Notes under the pieces: generated by a model
Database searches by the model: none
What the model was told of the DNA's origin: nothing
The model's input: the letters and a program-made list of their open reading frames with translations, nothing else
Position numbers and translations under genes: made by a program
NCBI GenBank assembly: GCA_900551535.1
Contig: URWJ01000005.1
Coordinates: 1 to 25,546 of the forward strand
Direction: 5' to 3'
Length of the DNA: 25,546 nucleotides
Origin: an uncultured Granulicatella sp.
GTDB lineage: Bacteria; Bacillota; Bacilli; Lactobacillales; Aerococcaceae
Part shown: piece after piece, positions 13,783 to 21,730 of the stretch
Numbering within the stretch: the stretch's first letter is position 1
How the letters are laid out: each line of letters starts with the position of its first letter

Positions 13783-15075
13783 ATGAAGAAAAAGCCGATA
13801 TTAAAAGAACAAATGAATCGACAATATTATTATTTATTTGGCCTATCCACTATTTTGATGCTGCTAGCATTTTGTCTAGAGTCGCCACAATCGTTACTTC
13901 AAGGAATGATTACGATTCTGATTTCGCCTAGTCAGCTATTTACGGATTATATGCAAATTGCATCTGTCGGAAGTACGCTCTTGAATGTGGGGATTATGCT
14001 TCTGATTAATATTTATAGTTACAAGAAATTAGAAATTCCTGTTAACGGGACGGTGATTGGGAGTTTAGGGATGCTTGCGGGATTCTCTTTCTTCGGGAAA
14101 AACCTCTTTAACAGTATTCCGTTTATGCTAGGCGTCTGGATCTATGCAAAAGTCACGAAGCAGAATTATCGAAATTATGTTATTGTCGGATTGTTTGGAT
14201 CGGCATTAGGACCACTAGTTTCTTTCCTCGCTTTTGGAGGAGTATTACAAAGCGGATTTAGTATTTTGATTGCCTATGTACTTGGAATCTTTATTGGATT
14301 CATCTTGCCCCAATTATCAACGCAGTATTTAGGGTTCCATCAAGGGTTCAGCTTGTATAACGTTGGGTTTACAGCGGGAATCGTTGGGATGGTCGTTCTA
14401 GGATTTCTAAATGCATTTGGAATCGAAGTAGAAACAAAGACGCTTGCGAATACAGAGAGCCCACTTATTTTATATGGGCTGTTGATTGGACTATGTCTGA
14501 TTTTGCTAGCGACAAGTTTCTATCTACATATTCAAAAGAAAGAAAAATATCATTTTAAATTACTCTTGAAACTGTCAGGACGTCTGCCAAGTGACTTCGT
14601 TGAAATGACGAACCTTGCAACGGTAACGTTCAATATGAGCATCATGGGCTTCATTCTGTTAGGCTATGTCCTTATTAATGGTGGACAACTCAATGGACCG
14701 ATTGTCGGTAGTATTATCGGCGCGATGAGTTTTGGAGCCTTCGGGAATCAAGTGAAAAATACGGTTCCTGTGCTAGTAGGGATTATGATCGGCTGCTACT
14801 TAACAGGAGTTGACGTGGCAAGTACGAGTGCGCTTGTGGCTGCGATTTTCGGAACGACACTAGCACCGGTGAGCGGATATTATGGACCGCTTGCTGGGGT
14901 GATTGCAGGCTTTGTACACATTACACTTGTGAGCCACGTGGTTGTAATGCATGGGGGATTAAACCTTTATAACAATGGATTCGCGGGAGGATTCGTTGCA
15001 GCAGTTCTCGTACCAATTTTTGAAATTTTTGAAGGGATTCGTCAAGATATAAAAGAAAGAAAGGCTGAGGGATAA
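13783..15075 (+). CDS. DUF1576-family polytopic membrane protein
   Basis: A 430-residue, very hydrophobic protein with roughly eleven or twelve membrane segments and two internally similar halves: GTVIGSLGMLAGFSFFGKNLFNSIPFMLGVW (73-103) and GPIVGSIIGAMSFGAFGNQVKNTVPVLVGIM (306-336). That internal repeat is typical of transporters with inverted or duplicated folds. Size and motifs fit DUF1576, for which I know no established substrate. It has its own promoter and paired upstream palindromes. Its stop overlaps the next gene's ATG by one base. It interrupts the usual khpA-rimM order. Confidence 0.75.
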   Translation: MKKKPILKEQMNRQYYYLFGLSTILMLLAFCLESPQSLLQGMITILISPSQLFTDYMQIASVGSTLLNVGIMLLINIYSYKKLEIPVNGTVIGSLGMLAGFSFFGKNLFNSIPFMLGVWIYAKVTKQNYRNYVIVGLFGSALGPLVSFLAFGGVLQSGFSILIAYVLGIFIGFILPQLSTQYLGFHQGFSLYNVGFTAGIVGMVVLGFLNAFGIEVETKTLANTESPLILYGLLIGLCLILLATSFYLHIQKKEKYHFKLLLKLSGRLPSDFVEMTNLATVTFNMSIMGFILLGYVLINGGQLNGPIVGSIIGAMSFGAFGNQVKNTVPVLVGIMIGCYLTGVDVASTSALVAAIFGTTLAPVSGYYGPLAGVIAGFVHITLVSHVVVMHGGLNLYNNGFAGGFVAAVLVPIFEIFEGIRQDIKERKAEG

Positions 15076-15416
15076 TGGCAACAGAAAAGGATTTTGTGAA
15101 ACGTATCGTGAAGGAAATGGTCGATTATTATTTGTACCATGAATTGTATGATGTAACAGCGCATGTCGTGTATGTACCGCATGAAAAAGCAACCATTACG
15201 TGCACAGCGCCGTATACAAAATTACCAGAAGACTTAGATTTATTAGAAGCAGGATTATCTGTAGAAAAACACTTAGAATTAGATTCGATGTACAGTTCGT
15301 TGATGGGATCGCATAACCGTGATAAAAACTATTGCATCCTTGGTCAATGTATTGATGATTACGATATTGAAGTGACGGATGAGACGCTTAAGATTATTGT
15401 AGAACGACTCTTTTAA
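15075..15416 (+). CDS. Unknown 113-residue cytoplasmic protein
   Basis: I do not recognise this family. It has no membrane segment or signal peptide; the composition is acidic with an amphipathic start (KDFVKRIVKEMVDYYLYHELYD), a beta-rich middle (VTAHVVYVPHEKATITCTAP) and a C-terminus EVTDETLKIIVERLF. It starts on the last base of the DUF1576 stop, so the two are translationally coupled, and GGAG of the rimM ribosome site follows its own stop. The coupling suggests a cytoplasmic partner of the DUF1576 membrane protein; that is inference from arrangement only. Confidence 0.7.
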   Translation: MATEKDFVKRIVKEMVDYYLYHELYDVTAHVVYVPHEKATITCTAPYTKLPEDLDLLEAGLSVEKHLELDSMYSSLMGSHNRDKNYCILGQCIDDYDIEVTDETLKIIVERLF

Positions 15417-15428
15417 GGAGGAAATGGA

Positions 15429-15944
15429 ATGACAACTTTTTATAAAGTAGGAAAAATCGTAAATACACAAGGGCTTCGTGGGGAAGTACGTGTGATTTCA
15501 ACGACAGACTTTGCCGAAGAACGTTATAAAAAAGGAACGGAATTAGCCATTTTTAAAGATGGAGAGTTTCTAACATTTGTGACAGTGGCAAGTCATCGTC
15601 GTCATAAAAACTTTGATTTGTTAACGTTCGAAGGAATGAACCGTATTGAAGATGTTGAAAAATACAAAGAATGTCTCCTTAAGGTAGCCGAAGAGCAGTT
15701 GACTGAACTCGAAGATGATGAGTTTTACTACCACGAAATTATCGGACTTGAAATTGTAACGGATGAAGGAGAAGTACTTGGGGAAGTCACTGAAATTCTT
15801 TCACCAGGGTCAAATGATGTCTGGGTTGTAAAACAAAAAGGAAAGAAAGAACTCTTAATTCCATTTATTGAACCAGTCGTTTATAAAGTTGATAAAGAAG
15901 AAAAGAAAGCTTATATCCATTTATTGGAAGGGTTGATCGATTAA
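15429..15944 (+). CDS. rimM: Ribosome maturation factor RimM
   Basis: A 171-residue protein with the RimM N-terminal barrel (VGKIVNTQGLRGEVRVISTTDF, 7-28) and a C-terminal PRC-barrel (FYYHEIIGLEIVTDEGEVLGEVTEIL). It helps mature the 30S head region, binding S19 and 16S rRNA. AAGGAGGAA lies just upstream of the ATG. trmD begins 1 nt after its stop. Confidence 0.97.
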   Translation: MTTFYKVGKIVNTQGLRGEVRVISTTDFAEERYKKGTELAIFKDGEFLTFVTVASHRRHKNFDLLTFEGMNRIEDVEKYKECLLKVAEEQLTELEDDEFYYHEIIGLEIVTDEGEVLGEVTEILSPGSNDVWVVKQKGKKELLIPFIEPVVYKVDKEEKKAYIHLLEGLID

Positions 15945-15945
15945 G

Positions 15946-16686
15946 ATGAAAATTGATGTATTAACATTATTCCCTGAAATGGTGCAAGGTCCGATGACGC
16001 AATCGATTATCGGAAAGGCCATCGAAGCAGGAAAAATTGAATTTGAGACAACGGATTTCCGTCAGTTTTCAAACAATAAACATAATCATGTCGACGACTA
16101 TCCATTCGGTGGGGGAGCTGGGATGCTTCTTAAGGTGGAGCCGATTGACTTGGCGCTTGCGTCGATTCGTGAGCGTTCTCCTGAAACAACACCACGTGTA
16201 ATTTTAATGGATCCGGCTGGAAAGACTTTTACGCAAAAGGATGCCGAAGAGTTGTCGAAGGAAGAACATTTGGTATTTATTTGTGGTCACTATGAAGGTT
16301 ATGACGAACGCATTCGTACGCTTGTGACGGATGAATACTCGATTGGAGACTTCGTGTTAACAGGTGGGGAATTAGCCGCAACTGTGATGATTGACGCCAC
16401 AGTGCGACTCTTGCCAGATGTATTAGGAAATGATGCGTCTGCCGTTGGGGATTCGCATTCGACAGGATTACTGGAACACCCACAATATACACGTCCAAGA
16501 GAATATAAAGGAATGGAAGTTCCAGAAGTTCTTTTTAGCGGAAATCACGCGAAGATTGCAGAGTGGCAAATGAAAGAGTCGCTTCGTAAGACGTATTTAA
16601 GAAGACCAGATTTACTCGAAAAGTATGAACTCTCAAAAGAGGAAGCAAAGTTACTACAAGAAGTAAAAGAGGAAGAGGGATGCTAG
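15946..16686 (+). CDS. trmD: tRNA (guanine-N1)-methyltransferase TrmD
   Basis: A 246-residue SPOUT methyltransferase that makes m1G37 in tRNAs, preventing +1 frameshifting. It starts MKIDVLTLFPEM and has HVDDYPFGGGAGMLLKVEP, FICGHYEGYDERI and YSIGDFVLTGGELAA, which form the knot that binds S-adenosylmethionine. The length is typical. It follows rimM by one base, as in most Firmicutes. The ArsR-type gene starts immediately after its stop codon, which is unusual, since rplS normally follows. Confidence 0.98.
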   Translation: MKIDVLTLFPEMVQGPMTQSIIGKAIEAGKIEFETTDFRQFSNNKHNHVDDYPFGGGAGMLLKVEPIDLALASIRERSPETTPRVILMDPAGKTFTQKDAEELSKEEHLVFICGHYEGYDERIRTLVTDEYSIGDFVLTGGELAATVMIDATVRLLPDVLGNDASAVGDSHSTGLLEHPQYTRPREYKGMEVPEVLFSGNHAKIAEWQMKESLRKTYLRRPDLLEKYELSKEEAKLLQEVKEEEGC

Positions 16687-17034
16687 ATGACGGAACATCT
16701 AAATGCAGAAGAAATTAAAGCATTTCAAGCACTGTTGTCTAAGGACGAAGGGCGTAGTGAAATGGTGCAGCTCTTCAAGTTACTTGGGGATACAACAAGA
16801 CTGAATATTATTACGCTATTGACACAGCGCGAACCATTATGTGTAGAAGACTTAATGAACTGTACTGGTATGGAGCAGTCTGCGATTTCCCATCAGTTAA
16901 AAAAACTGCGTGCGCATCACATCGTGAAGGCTGAAAAAGTCGGAAAACACGTGTGGTATTCGCTGGAAGATCACCACGTATTAGAGCTCTATAACTTAGC
17001 AAGCGAGCACTGTTGTGAAGAGCATTCTTCGTAG
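16687..17034 (+). CDS. ArsR/SmtB-family metal-sensing repressor
   Basis: A 115-residue winged-helix protein: FKLLGDTTRLNIITLL (helix), LCVEDLMNCTGMEQSAISHQLKKLRAHHIVKAEKVGKHVWYSL (recognition helix and wing). The last helix contains D-x-H-x10-H-x2-E in DHHVLELYNLASEHCCEE, the alpha5 zinc site of SmtB/CzrA-type sensors. The ELCVCD site of CadC/SmtB is reduced to LCVED, with one cysteine only. The C-terminal CC and following His could add ligands. It is co-transcribed with trmD (no gap). The P1B ATPase downstream of rplS has a SmtB-type operator and is the likely target. Zn, Co or Ni is the likely inducer; this is inferred from the site. Confidence 0.88.
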   Translation: MTEHLNAEEIKAFQALLSKDEGRSEMVQLFKLLGDTTRLNIITLLTQREPLCVEDLMNCTGMEQSAISHQLKKLRAHHIVKAEKVGKHVWYSLEDHHVLELYNLASEHCCEEHSS

Positions 17035-17073
17035 TTTTTCTATGGAGAAAAATCGTCAAAAAAATTGATAATC

Positions 17074-17101
17074 TTGCTTGCATTTGATAGGCAAGTATGA
17101 T
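17074..17101 (+). promoter_or_regulatory. Promoter of rplS
   Basis: TTGCTT (17074-17079) is 16 bp from TATGAT (17096-17101). The start codon of rplS is 100 bp downstream, leaving a long leader. Confidence 0.55.
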
Positions 17102-17107
17102 AGTATA

Positions 17108-17200
17108 TTTCGAGTGAGTGAGACTTCACTCAGAGATAACGATATTCCGCTGATTGGAAAAATGCCAAGTCATGAATGTTTGTTGGAAGGAGAAAAAAAC
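17108..17200 (+). promoter_or_regulatory. Structured 5' leader of rplS (L19-leader-like)
   Basis: The roughly 90-nt untranslated leader folds into a clear hairpin, TGAGTGA (17115-17121) with TCACTCA (17126-17132) around GACT, and may form a second small stem with TTGG (17154-17157) and CCAA (17165-17168). Bacilli often carry an L19 leader here that is thought to mediate autoregulation. I cannot confirm the family consensus by eye. Confidence 0.45.
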
Positions 17201-17548
17201 ATGAGCAAATTAATCGAAGAATTAACTCAAGAACAATTACGTTCAGATATCCCTTCATTCCGTCCTGGTGACACTGTACGTGTTCACGCTAAGGTTGTTG
17301 AAGGAACTCGCGAACGTATCCAAATCTTCGAAGGCGTTGTTATCAAACGTCGTGGTGCTGGCATCAGCGAAACTTACACAGTACGTAAAGTTTCTAACGG
17401 TGTTGGTGTGGAACGTACATTCCCATTACACACTCCACGTGTAGCACAAATCGAAGTAGTTCGTTACGGTAAAGTTCGTCGTGCTAAATTATACTACCTA
17501 CGTAACTTACGTGGTAAAGCAGCACGTATCCAAGAACGTCGTCGTTAA
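17201..17548 (+). CDS. rplS: 50S ribosomal protein L19
   Basis: A 115-residue basic protein: MSKLIEELTQEQLRSDIPSF, then FRPGDTVRVHAKVVEGTRERIQIFEGVVI, KRRGAGISETYTVRK and the C-terminal KAARIQERRR. L19 sits at the 30S-50S interface. The ATG at 17201 follows AAGGAG (17188-17193) and gives the normal length; the frame stays open to 17078, but that stretch is the leader. It has its own promoter and terminator, separating it from trmD-arsR. Confidence 0.97.
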   Translation: MSKLIEELTQEQLRSDIPSFRPGDTVRVHAKVVEGTRERIQIFEGVVIKRRGAGISETYTVRKVSNGVGVERTFPLHTPRVAQIEVVRYGKVRRAKLYYLRNLRGKAARIQERRR

Positions 17549-17561
17549 TAGAAACACCAAA

Positions 17562-17591
17562 AGAGATTGGCTTCGGCCAGTCTCTTTTTTT
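17562..17591 (+). terminator. Terminator of rplS
   Basis: AGAGATTGGC (17562-17571) pairs with GCCAGTCTCT (17576-17585) with one G-U pair around a TTCG loop, followed by seven T. Confidence 0.93.
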
Positions 17592-17627
17592 ATCTAAAAA
17601 TAATTTAGAATAATTTCAAGATATCTC

Positions 17628-17657
17628 TTGACACATGAATGTTCATTCATGTATTAT
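17628..17657 (+). promoter_or_regulatory. Metal-ATPase promoter with SmtB-type operator
   Basis: TTGACA (17628-17633) is 18 bp from TATTAT (17652-17657). The spacer is filled by a perfect 9-2-9 palindrome: ACATGAATG (17633-17641), TT, CATTCATGT (17644-17652). The TGAA...TTCA core matches ArsR/SmtB-family operators. A bound dimer would block RNA polymerase, giving metal-inducible expression. Confidence 0.85.
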
Positions 17658-17689
17658 GTGATTAACAAGAAATAGTAAGGAGAGATATC

Positions 17690-19723
17690 ATGGATTTCAA
17701 AGAGCTAACACATAACCTAAAACATAAATTTGAACACCTTTTGAATAAAGAAGAAACTCATGAAGGAGAAACATGCCAAGATCATTACTTGCATCATGAA
17801 GATCACGACCACGATCACGAGCATGAGCATCATCATGAACATGGAGATCGTCAAGGTCACAACCACGATGATAGTAAAGCAGTTATCTTTTATATTGCAG
17901 GACTAGTCCTTTACATTATCGGGATGGTTCTTCAATATATGGGGAACGGGATTGCGAATATTCTATTCATTCTAACTGTCATCCTTTCAGGTTACCATGT
18001 AACGATGGAAGGTGTTGAAGATACGATTGAAAAAACCAAAAAGAAAGGGAAATTCCAACCGAATGTGCATATTTTAATGACACTTGCGGCAGTTGGCGCA
18101 GTGTTAATTGGAAATGCGGAAGAAGGAGCTCTACTGATTTTAATTTTTGCGGGAGCACACTTCCTTGAAGAATATGTTGAAGAGAAAAGCCGTAAGTCGC
18201 TAACAGCGTTATTACAAATGAATCCAACGCAAGCACGTCTCATCCAAGAAAATGGAGAAGTGGTTGTCGTTGACGTGGCTAGCTTAAAAGTTGGGGATAC
18301 ATTAGAAGTATTGCATGGCGATCAAGTGCCAATCGATGGAGTCATCACAAAAGGATTAACATCGATTGACGAAGCGACCATTACAGGTGAAAGCATGCCT
18401 CGTTCAAAAGGCGAGGGAGATGAAGTGTTCGCGAGTACAGTGAACTTATCAAGCCGTATCGAAATGCGAGTAACTGCAGAAAGTACGGATACGGTCTTTG
18501 CGAAAATTATGAAGGTTGTGGAAAATGCTCAAGGTTCAATGAACAAGCAAGCGACCTTTATTCAAAAAATCGAACCAATTTATGTAAATGCCGTTTTAAT
18601 CCTTTGGCCAATCTTCCTATTATTTGGATATTTCTTAATGGGATGGGATTTAAATACAACACTTTACCGTGGAATGGTTTACCTTATCGGGGTATCTCCA
18701 TGTGCCTTAGCAGCAAGTGCCGTTCCAGCAACTTTAGCAGCGATGTCTCGTTTATCTAAAATGGGAATTTTAGCAAAAGGTGGAGCAGCCATCTCTCAAT
18801 TACAAGACCTACGCGTGATTTCATTTGATAAAACAGGTACTTTGACAAAAGGAACTCCAGAGTTGACAGATTACTGGTTTGAAGATGAAACAATGATTCC
18901 AGCAGTGGTTGCGATGGAAAAACAATCGACGCATCCACTGGCGCAAGCAGTCGTTCAAAAATTCAGCGACTGGACAGTGCTTGAAGAAGAAATTGAAGTG
19001 GAAGTACTTGTCGGACAAGGTGTTCGAAGTGTCGTTCGAAACGAAGAAATTCATATTATTAAATCGATGGATACAGTTGACCGCTCTAATGAAGTTGCGT
19101 CTCGTATGAAAGAATGGGCAAGCGAAGGCAAGACAGTTGTAACGGTTGTAAAAAACAATAGAATTGTTGGTTTGATGGCGTTCATGGACCTTCCAAACGA
19201 AGCGTCAAAAGCGGTGCTCGATTACTTCAAGAGTCAACAGGTGCATACAACAATGATCACAGGGGATTCAAGAGAAACGGCTGAAATGATTGGGATGAAG
19301 CTTGGAGTACAAGAAGTTGTTGCCAATGTATTGCCTGAAGAAAAATTAGAAAAGATTCAGTCTCAAAAAGAACGCTATGGATTAACAGCGATGGTGGGGG
19401 ATGGCGTGAATGATGCGCCAGCTCTTGCGACAGCAGACGTCGGTATTGCGATGGGAAATGGGACAGATATTGCGATTGAAACAAGTGATATCGTCATCAT
19501 GAAAAACGACTTACAAAAACTCGTTTCGGCGCATAAGATTAGTAAGAAATTACATCGTGTGATTTTAGAAAATATGATTTTTGCGATGTCAATCGTTGTG
19601 ATGCTCCTAGTCCTTAACTTCTTTGGATTAACAAACATCGGCTGGGGAGTTATGTTACATGAAGGAAGTACGATTTTAGTACTCTTAAACGGACTACGCT
19701 TACTCGCACCCATAGAAGAATAA
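17690..19723 (+). CDS. P1B-4-type heavy-metal efflux ATPase, His-rich N-terminus
   Basis: A 677-residue P-type ATPase. Catalytic motifs are TGES (232-235), DKTGT (phosphorylated D380), the HP motif (415-416), TGDSRETA and GDGVND (570-575). The membrane metal site is SPC (336-338) rather than CPC, with HEGST (657-661) in the last helix; SPC plus HEG marks the P1B-4 group, whose members export Co, Fe(II), Zn or Ni (CoaT, PfeT/ZosA, PmtA). The N-terminus has about 13 histidines in residues 24-60 instead of a CxxC ferredoxin-like domain, a likely metal-buffering tail. AAGGAG precedes the ATG. Control by the ArsR/SmtB protein encoded at 16687 is inferred from the operator; PerR control, known for PmtA, is not suggested. 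Confidence 0.9.
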   Translation: MDFKELTHNLKHKFEHLLNKEETHEGETCQDHYLHHEDHDHDHEHEHHHEHGDRQGHNHDDSKAVIFYIAGLVLYIIGMVLQYMGNGIANILFILTVILSGYHVTMEGVEDTIEKTKKKGKFQPNVHILMTLAAVGAVLIGNAEEGALLILIFAGAHFLEEYVEEKSRKSLTALLQMNPTQARLIQENGEVVVVDVASLKVGDTLEVLHGDQVPIDGVITKGLTSIDEATITGESMPRSKGEGDEVFASTVNLSSRIEMRVTAESTDTVFAKIMKVVENAQGSMNKQATFIQKIEPIYVNAVLILWPIFLLFGYFLMGWDLNTTLYRGMVYLIGVSPCALAASAVPATLAAMSRLSKMGILAKGGAAISQLQDLRVISFDKTGTLTKGTPELTDYWFEDETMIPAVVAMEKQSTHPLAQAVVQKFSDWTVLEEEIEVEVLVGQGVRSVVRNEEIHIIKSMDTVDRSNEVASRMKEWASEGKTVVTVVKNNRIVGLMAFMDLPNEASKAVLDYFKSQQVHTTMITGDSRETAEMIGMKLGVQEVVANVLPEEKLEKIQSQKERYGLTAMVGDGVNDAPALATADVGIAMGNGTDIAIETSDIVIMKNDLQKLVSAHKISKKLHRVILENMIFAMSIVVMLLVLNFFGLTNIGWGVMLHEGSTILVLLNGLRLLAPIEE

Positions 19724-19726
19724 AAG

Positions 19727-19779
19727 AAAAAGCAGAACTCGGACGCAGAGAAATAAGATTGTCCAAGTTCTGCTTTTTT
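19727..19779 (+). terminator. Terminator of the metal ATPase gene
   Basis: AGCAGAACTCGGAC (19731-19744) pairs with GTCCAAGTTCTGCT (19761-19774) with one mismatch, followed by TTTTT. Flanking A-runs make it usable from the other strand too. Confidence 0.85.
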
Positions 19780-19789
19780 GCAGTTGTAA

Positions 19790-20065
19790 TCACGCTTGAT
19801 CGAAACAAACGCGGTATGAATCGCTGGTTGGAATAAGTTCTAGCGGAATATTTGTCCGGTAAATACTATATTCAGGGAATTGCTCTAAAAACATTACAAA
19901 GTTATTAGGGTAAATACTCAACATCTTCGTAAATACATTATCTTGATCAATGATGACCGTTTTAATCTCACTAACATCTTTTACCCAAGGTGTCTCCACA
20001 TGGAAATAACTTCCCGGTGCAATATGGTACTCATATTTCAAAATTGTGATTGATTGGTCTAACAT
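19790..20065 (-). CDS. Unknown 91-residue protein
   Basis: I do not recognise this small protein. The start is taken at the ATG at 20065, where GGAGGG on the minus strand lies 7 nt upstream; an upstream extension to 20143 has no such signal. It begins MLDQSITILKYEYHIAPGSY and contains VKTVII-like beta strands (EIKTVIIDQDNVFTKMLSIYP) and a final SDSYRVCFDQA. It has no membrane helix or signal peptide. It is monocistronic, convergent with the metal ATPase, with a plausible promoter at 20092-20120. Confidence 0.65.
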   Translation of the reverse strand: MLDQSITILKYEYHIAPGSYFHVETPWVKDVSEIKTVIIDQDNVFTKMLSIYPNNFVMFLEQFPEYSIYRTNIPLELIPTSDSYRVCFDQA

Positions 20066-20091
20066 CAAAATCCCTCCATTCATTACATCTA

Positions 20092-20120
20092 AAGTATAGT
20101 TGAAATGAATGCGTTTTACA
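20092..20120 (-). promoter_or_regulatory. Promoter of the 91-residue protein gene
   Basis: On the minus strand TGTAAA (20120-20115) is 17 bp from TATACT (20097-20092), about 27 bp before the chosen start codon. Confidence 0.5.
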
Positions 20121-20262
20121 AATATATGTTCACGGATGAGCAAAAACTCCCATAAAAATCGCCGAAAAACAAGTTTACGGTCTAAAAGGCGTCATTTTTT
20201 CATAAAAGAAAAGCCTTTAAATCAGAAAATTAGTAAATCTAGCCCACAGAAAGTACAATTTG

Positions 20263-20271
20263 TGATATAAT
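20263..20271 (+). promoter_or_regulatory. Extended -10 promoter of the HTH-DUF2187 gene
   Basis: TGATATAAT is a perfect extended -10. The start codon lies 57 bp downstream. Confidence 0.6.
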
Positions 20272-20328
20272 AAATTTGATGAGTGTGTAGTGTAGGATTT
20301 TGGCCAGGCGTGAAAAGAGGCGAAAGCA

Positions 20329-20673
20329 ATGGCGAAACGTGTCACGAAAGATGTCAAGAGTACTGTTGAAACGGAACTTCGAAAAGGAACGAGCAAATCG
20401 AGAATTGCGCATTTGTTAGGAGTCTCCTATGATGAAGGAGTTCGTATTATTCTGCAGGTAAAAGAATCGATTCGTCCGGAAGTCGGCAATCGCATTCGAT
20501 TTACTTTTAGAGAACAAGAAATGATTGGGATTATCTATAAATTATTGGCGAATAGTGCCATCGTTGTGATTGATTGGAATGAATCCAATACATGCATGAA
20601 AGATATTTGTGAATCGCGTACGGTTGTTAATTTCAAAGATATTGTAGAATTTTTACCACTAGAGGAAGAATAG
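20329..20673 (+). CDS. HTH-like domain joined to a DUF2187 (YkvS-like) domain
   Basis: A 114-residue protein. Residues 1-47 look like a helix-turn-helix (VETELRKGTSKSRIAHLLGV, then SYDEGVRIILQVKE). Residues 50-110 match the small DUF2187/YkvS fold: PEVGNRIRFTFREQEMIGII, AIVVIDWNESN, ESRTVVNFKDIVEFL. Bacillus YkvS is about 60 residues and stands alone, so the N-terminal part is an addition. DUF2187 has no known activity to my knowledge. AGAGG precedes the ATG; a terminator follows. Domain reading is by eye, and a regulatory role is only a guess. Confidence 0.7.
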   Translation: MAKRVTKDVKSTVETELRKGTSKSRIAHLLGVSYDEGVRIILQVKESIRPEVGNRIRFTFREQEMIGIIYKLLANSAIVVIDWNESNTCMKDICESRTVVNFKDIVEFLPLEEE

Positions 20674-20678
20674 AGGTT

Positions 20679-20711
20679 AGGTTCATGGCGAATTGTCATG
20701 AGCCTTTTTTT
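20679..20711 (+). terminator. Terminator of the HTH-DUF2187 gene
   Basis: AGGTTCATG (20679-20687) pairs with CATGAGCCT (20697-20705) with one G-U pair, followed by seven T. Confidence 0.85.
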
Positions 20712-20744
20712 ATTTGTGTGCTTTCTAATTGCCCGCCTTTAAAG

Positions 20745-20750
20745 TATAAT
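20745..20750 (+). promoter_or_regulatory. -10 box of the 297-residue protein gene
   Basis: A perfect TATAAT 29 bp before the chosen ATG. The -35 (TTTCTA at 20722-20727, 17 bp away) is weak. Its position rules out the in-frame ATG at 20749 as a start. Confidence 0.6.
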
Positions 20751-20778
20751 GGAAAGGTATAAGACAGGGGAGACGTAT

Positions 20779-21672
20779 ATGAGCGAGGAAAAGAAACAAC
20801 TAGAAGTACTTTCAGAAGAAAAATTCGAAACGTTTGTGGAAAATGCCATCGATGCCTTCGAAGAGAAAGTACAGAAGAATGAGTATATCGATGAGATTGA
20901 AGAGTTTTTCCAATTGCTTGAAAAGGCGAATCGGTGGGATGATCTTAACTTTTATATGGAAGAGGACCAATTGGAATTCCCAACAGAAGCCAGTTATTGG
21001 ATGTGGAAAATCAAAGTAGCGATTCATAATGAACAGTTTAAACAAGTAGAAGCATGGCTCATTCACGATGATGTGATTGCTGCACTTGGAATGGATAAGG
21101 TTCTAGAGTGTACACTGCTCTGCGAGAAGGAAAAGAATCGTTTTACTCAAGCAGAAGTCGAGAAGCTTCAACAATTAAGTGCACGTTTGAAAAAAGACGA
21201 ACCATTAACAGAAGAGCAGAATGACTATATGGCAACAACTTTGATGTTGATGCAAACACCATTGAAATGGACCGTTATCGAAGCCTTTCTGATGAGCCCT
21301 TTGACACAACTGTTTTGGAAAGGGTTCTTAATAGAATGTTGGTTAACGGATGGGAAGACTGCAAAGATTCGATACTATGATGCGTTTAGCGAAAAGGTGG
21401 TCGAAGTCGATAAAGCAGAAGTGGTTTCGGTCTATGATCATCCAGTATTTGTAGACATTGAACGGCTGATTGATACGCAAAACGCTTTGGAAGAAGAGAT
21501 GAAAGAACTGTTATTGCAAAAGGCGCAATCCGATTTTCTTCGCGTTAGTCCATTTTTGGACCGTTATTTCAGTGATGGAGCTGAGTGGCTAGAGGTACAG
21601 CTACAACGAGAGAATTTATTATTAAGCTTGTACGAGAATGATGAGACATTTATTTGTTCTTTGAAGGCATAG
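20779..21672 (+). CDS. Unknown 297-residue acidic helical protein
   Basis: I do not recognise a named family. The protein is cytoplasmic, acidic and mostly helical. The N-terminal part (about 10-110) has helix pairs like those of TPR proteins (FVENAIDAFEEKVQKNEY, FFQLLEKANRWDDLNFYMEE, WKIKVAIHNEQFKQVEAWL). The middle has a beta-like segment (KIRYYDAFSEKVVEVDKAEV), and the end is helical again. It has no catalytic motif and no signal peptide. The start is the ATG at 20779 behind GGGGAG (20767-20772); the ATG at 20749 lies within the -10. Possibly a scaffold or chaperone-like protein. Confidence 0.7.
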   Translation: MSEEKKQLEVLSEEKFETFVENAIDAFEEKVQKNEYIDEIEEFFQLLEKANRWDDLNFYMEEDQLEFPTEASYWMWKIKVAIHNEQFKQVEAWLIHDDVIAALGMDKVLECTLLCEKEKNRFTQAEVEKLQQLSARLKKDEPLTEEQNDYMATTLMLMQTPLKWTVIEAFLMSPLTQLFWKGFLIECWLTDGKTAKIRYYDAFSEKVVEVDKAEVVSVYDHPVFVDIERLIDTQNALEEEMKELLLQKAQSDFLRVSPFLDRYFSDGAEWLEVQLQRENLLLSLYENDETFICSLKA

Positions 21673-21698
21673 TTTCAGTGTAATGAGACAAAACAGAG

Positions 21699-21704
21699 TA
21701 TAAT
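21699..21704 (+). promoter_or_regulatory. -10 box of the cold-shock operon
   Basis: A perfect TATAAT 27 bp before the cold-shock ATG; no convincing -35. No terminator separates it from the preceding gene, so some read-through is possible. Confidence 0.55.
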
Positions 21705-21730
21705 AAAGGTACATTAAAGGGGGAGTTCAC

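Noticed and set aside
17078..17200. A 41-residue N-terminal extension of L19
   Set aside because: L19 normally starts at the MSKLIEE position and a strong AAGGAG precedes the ATG at 17201; the upstream stretch is the leader.
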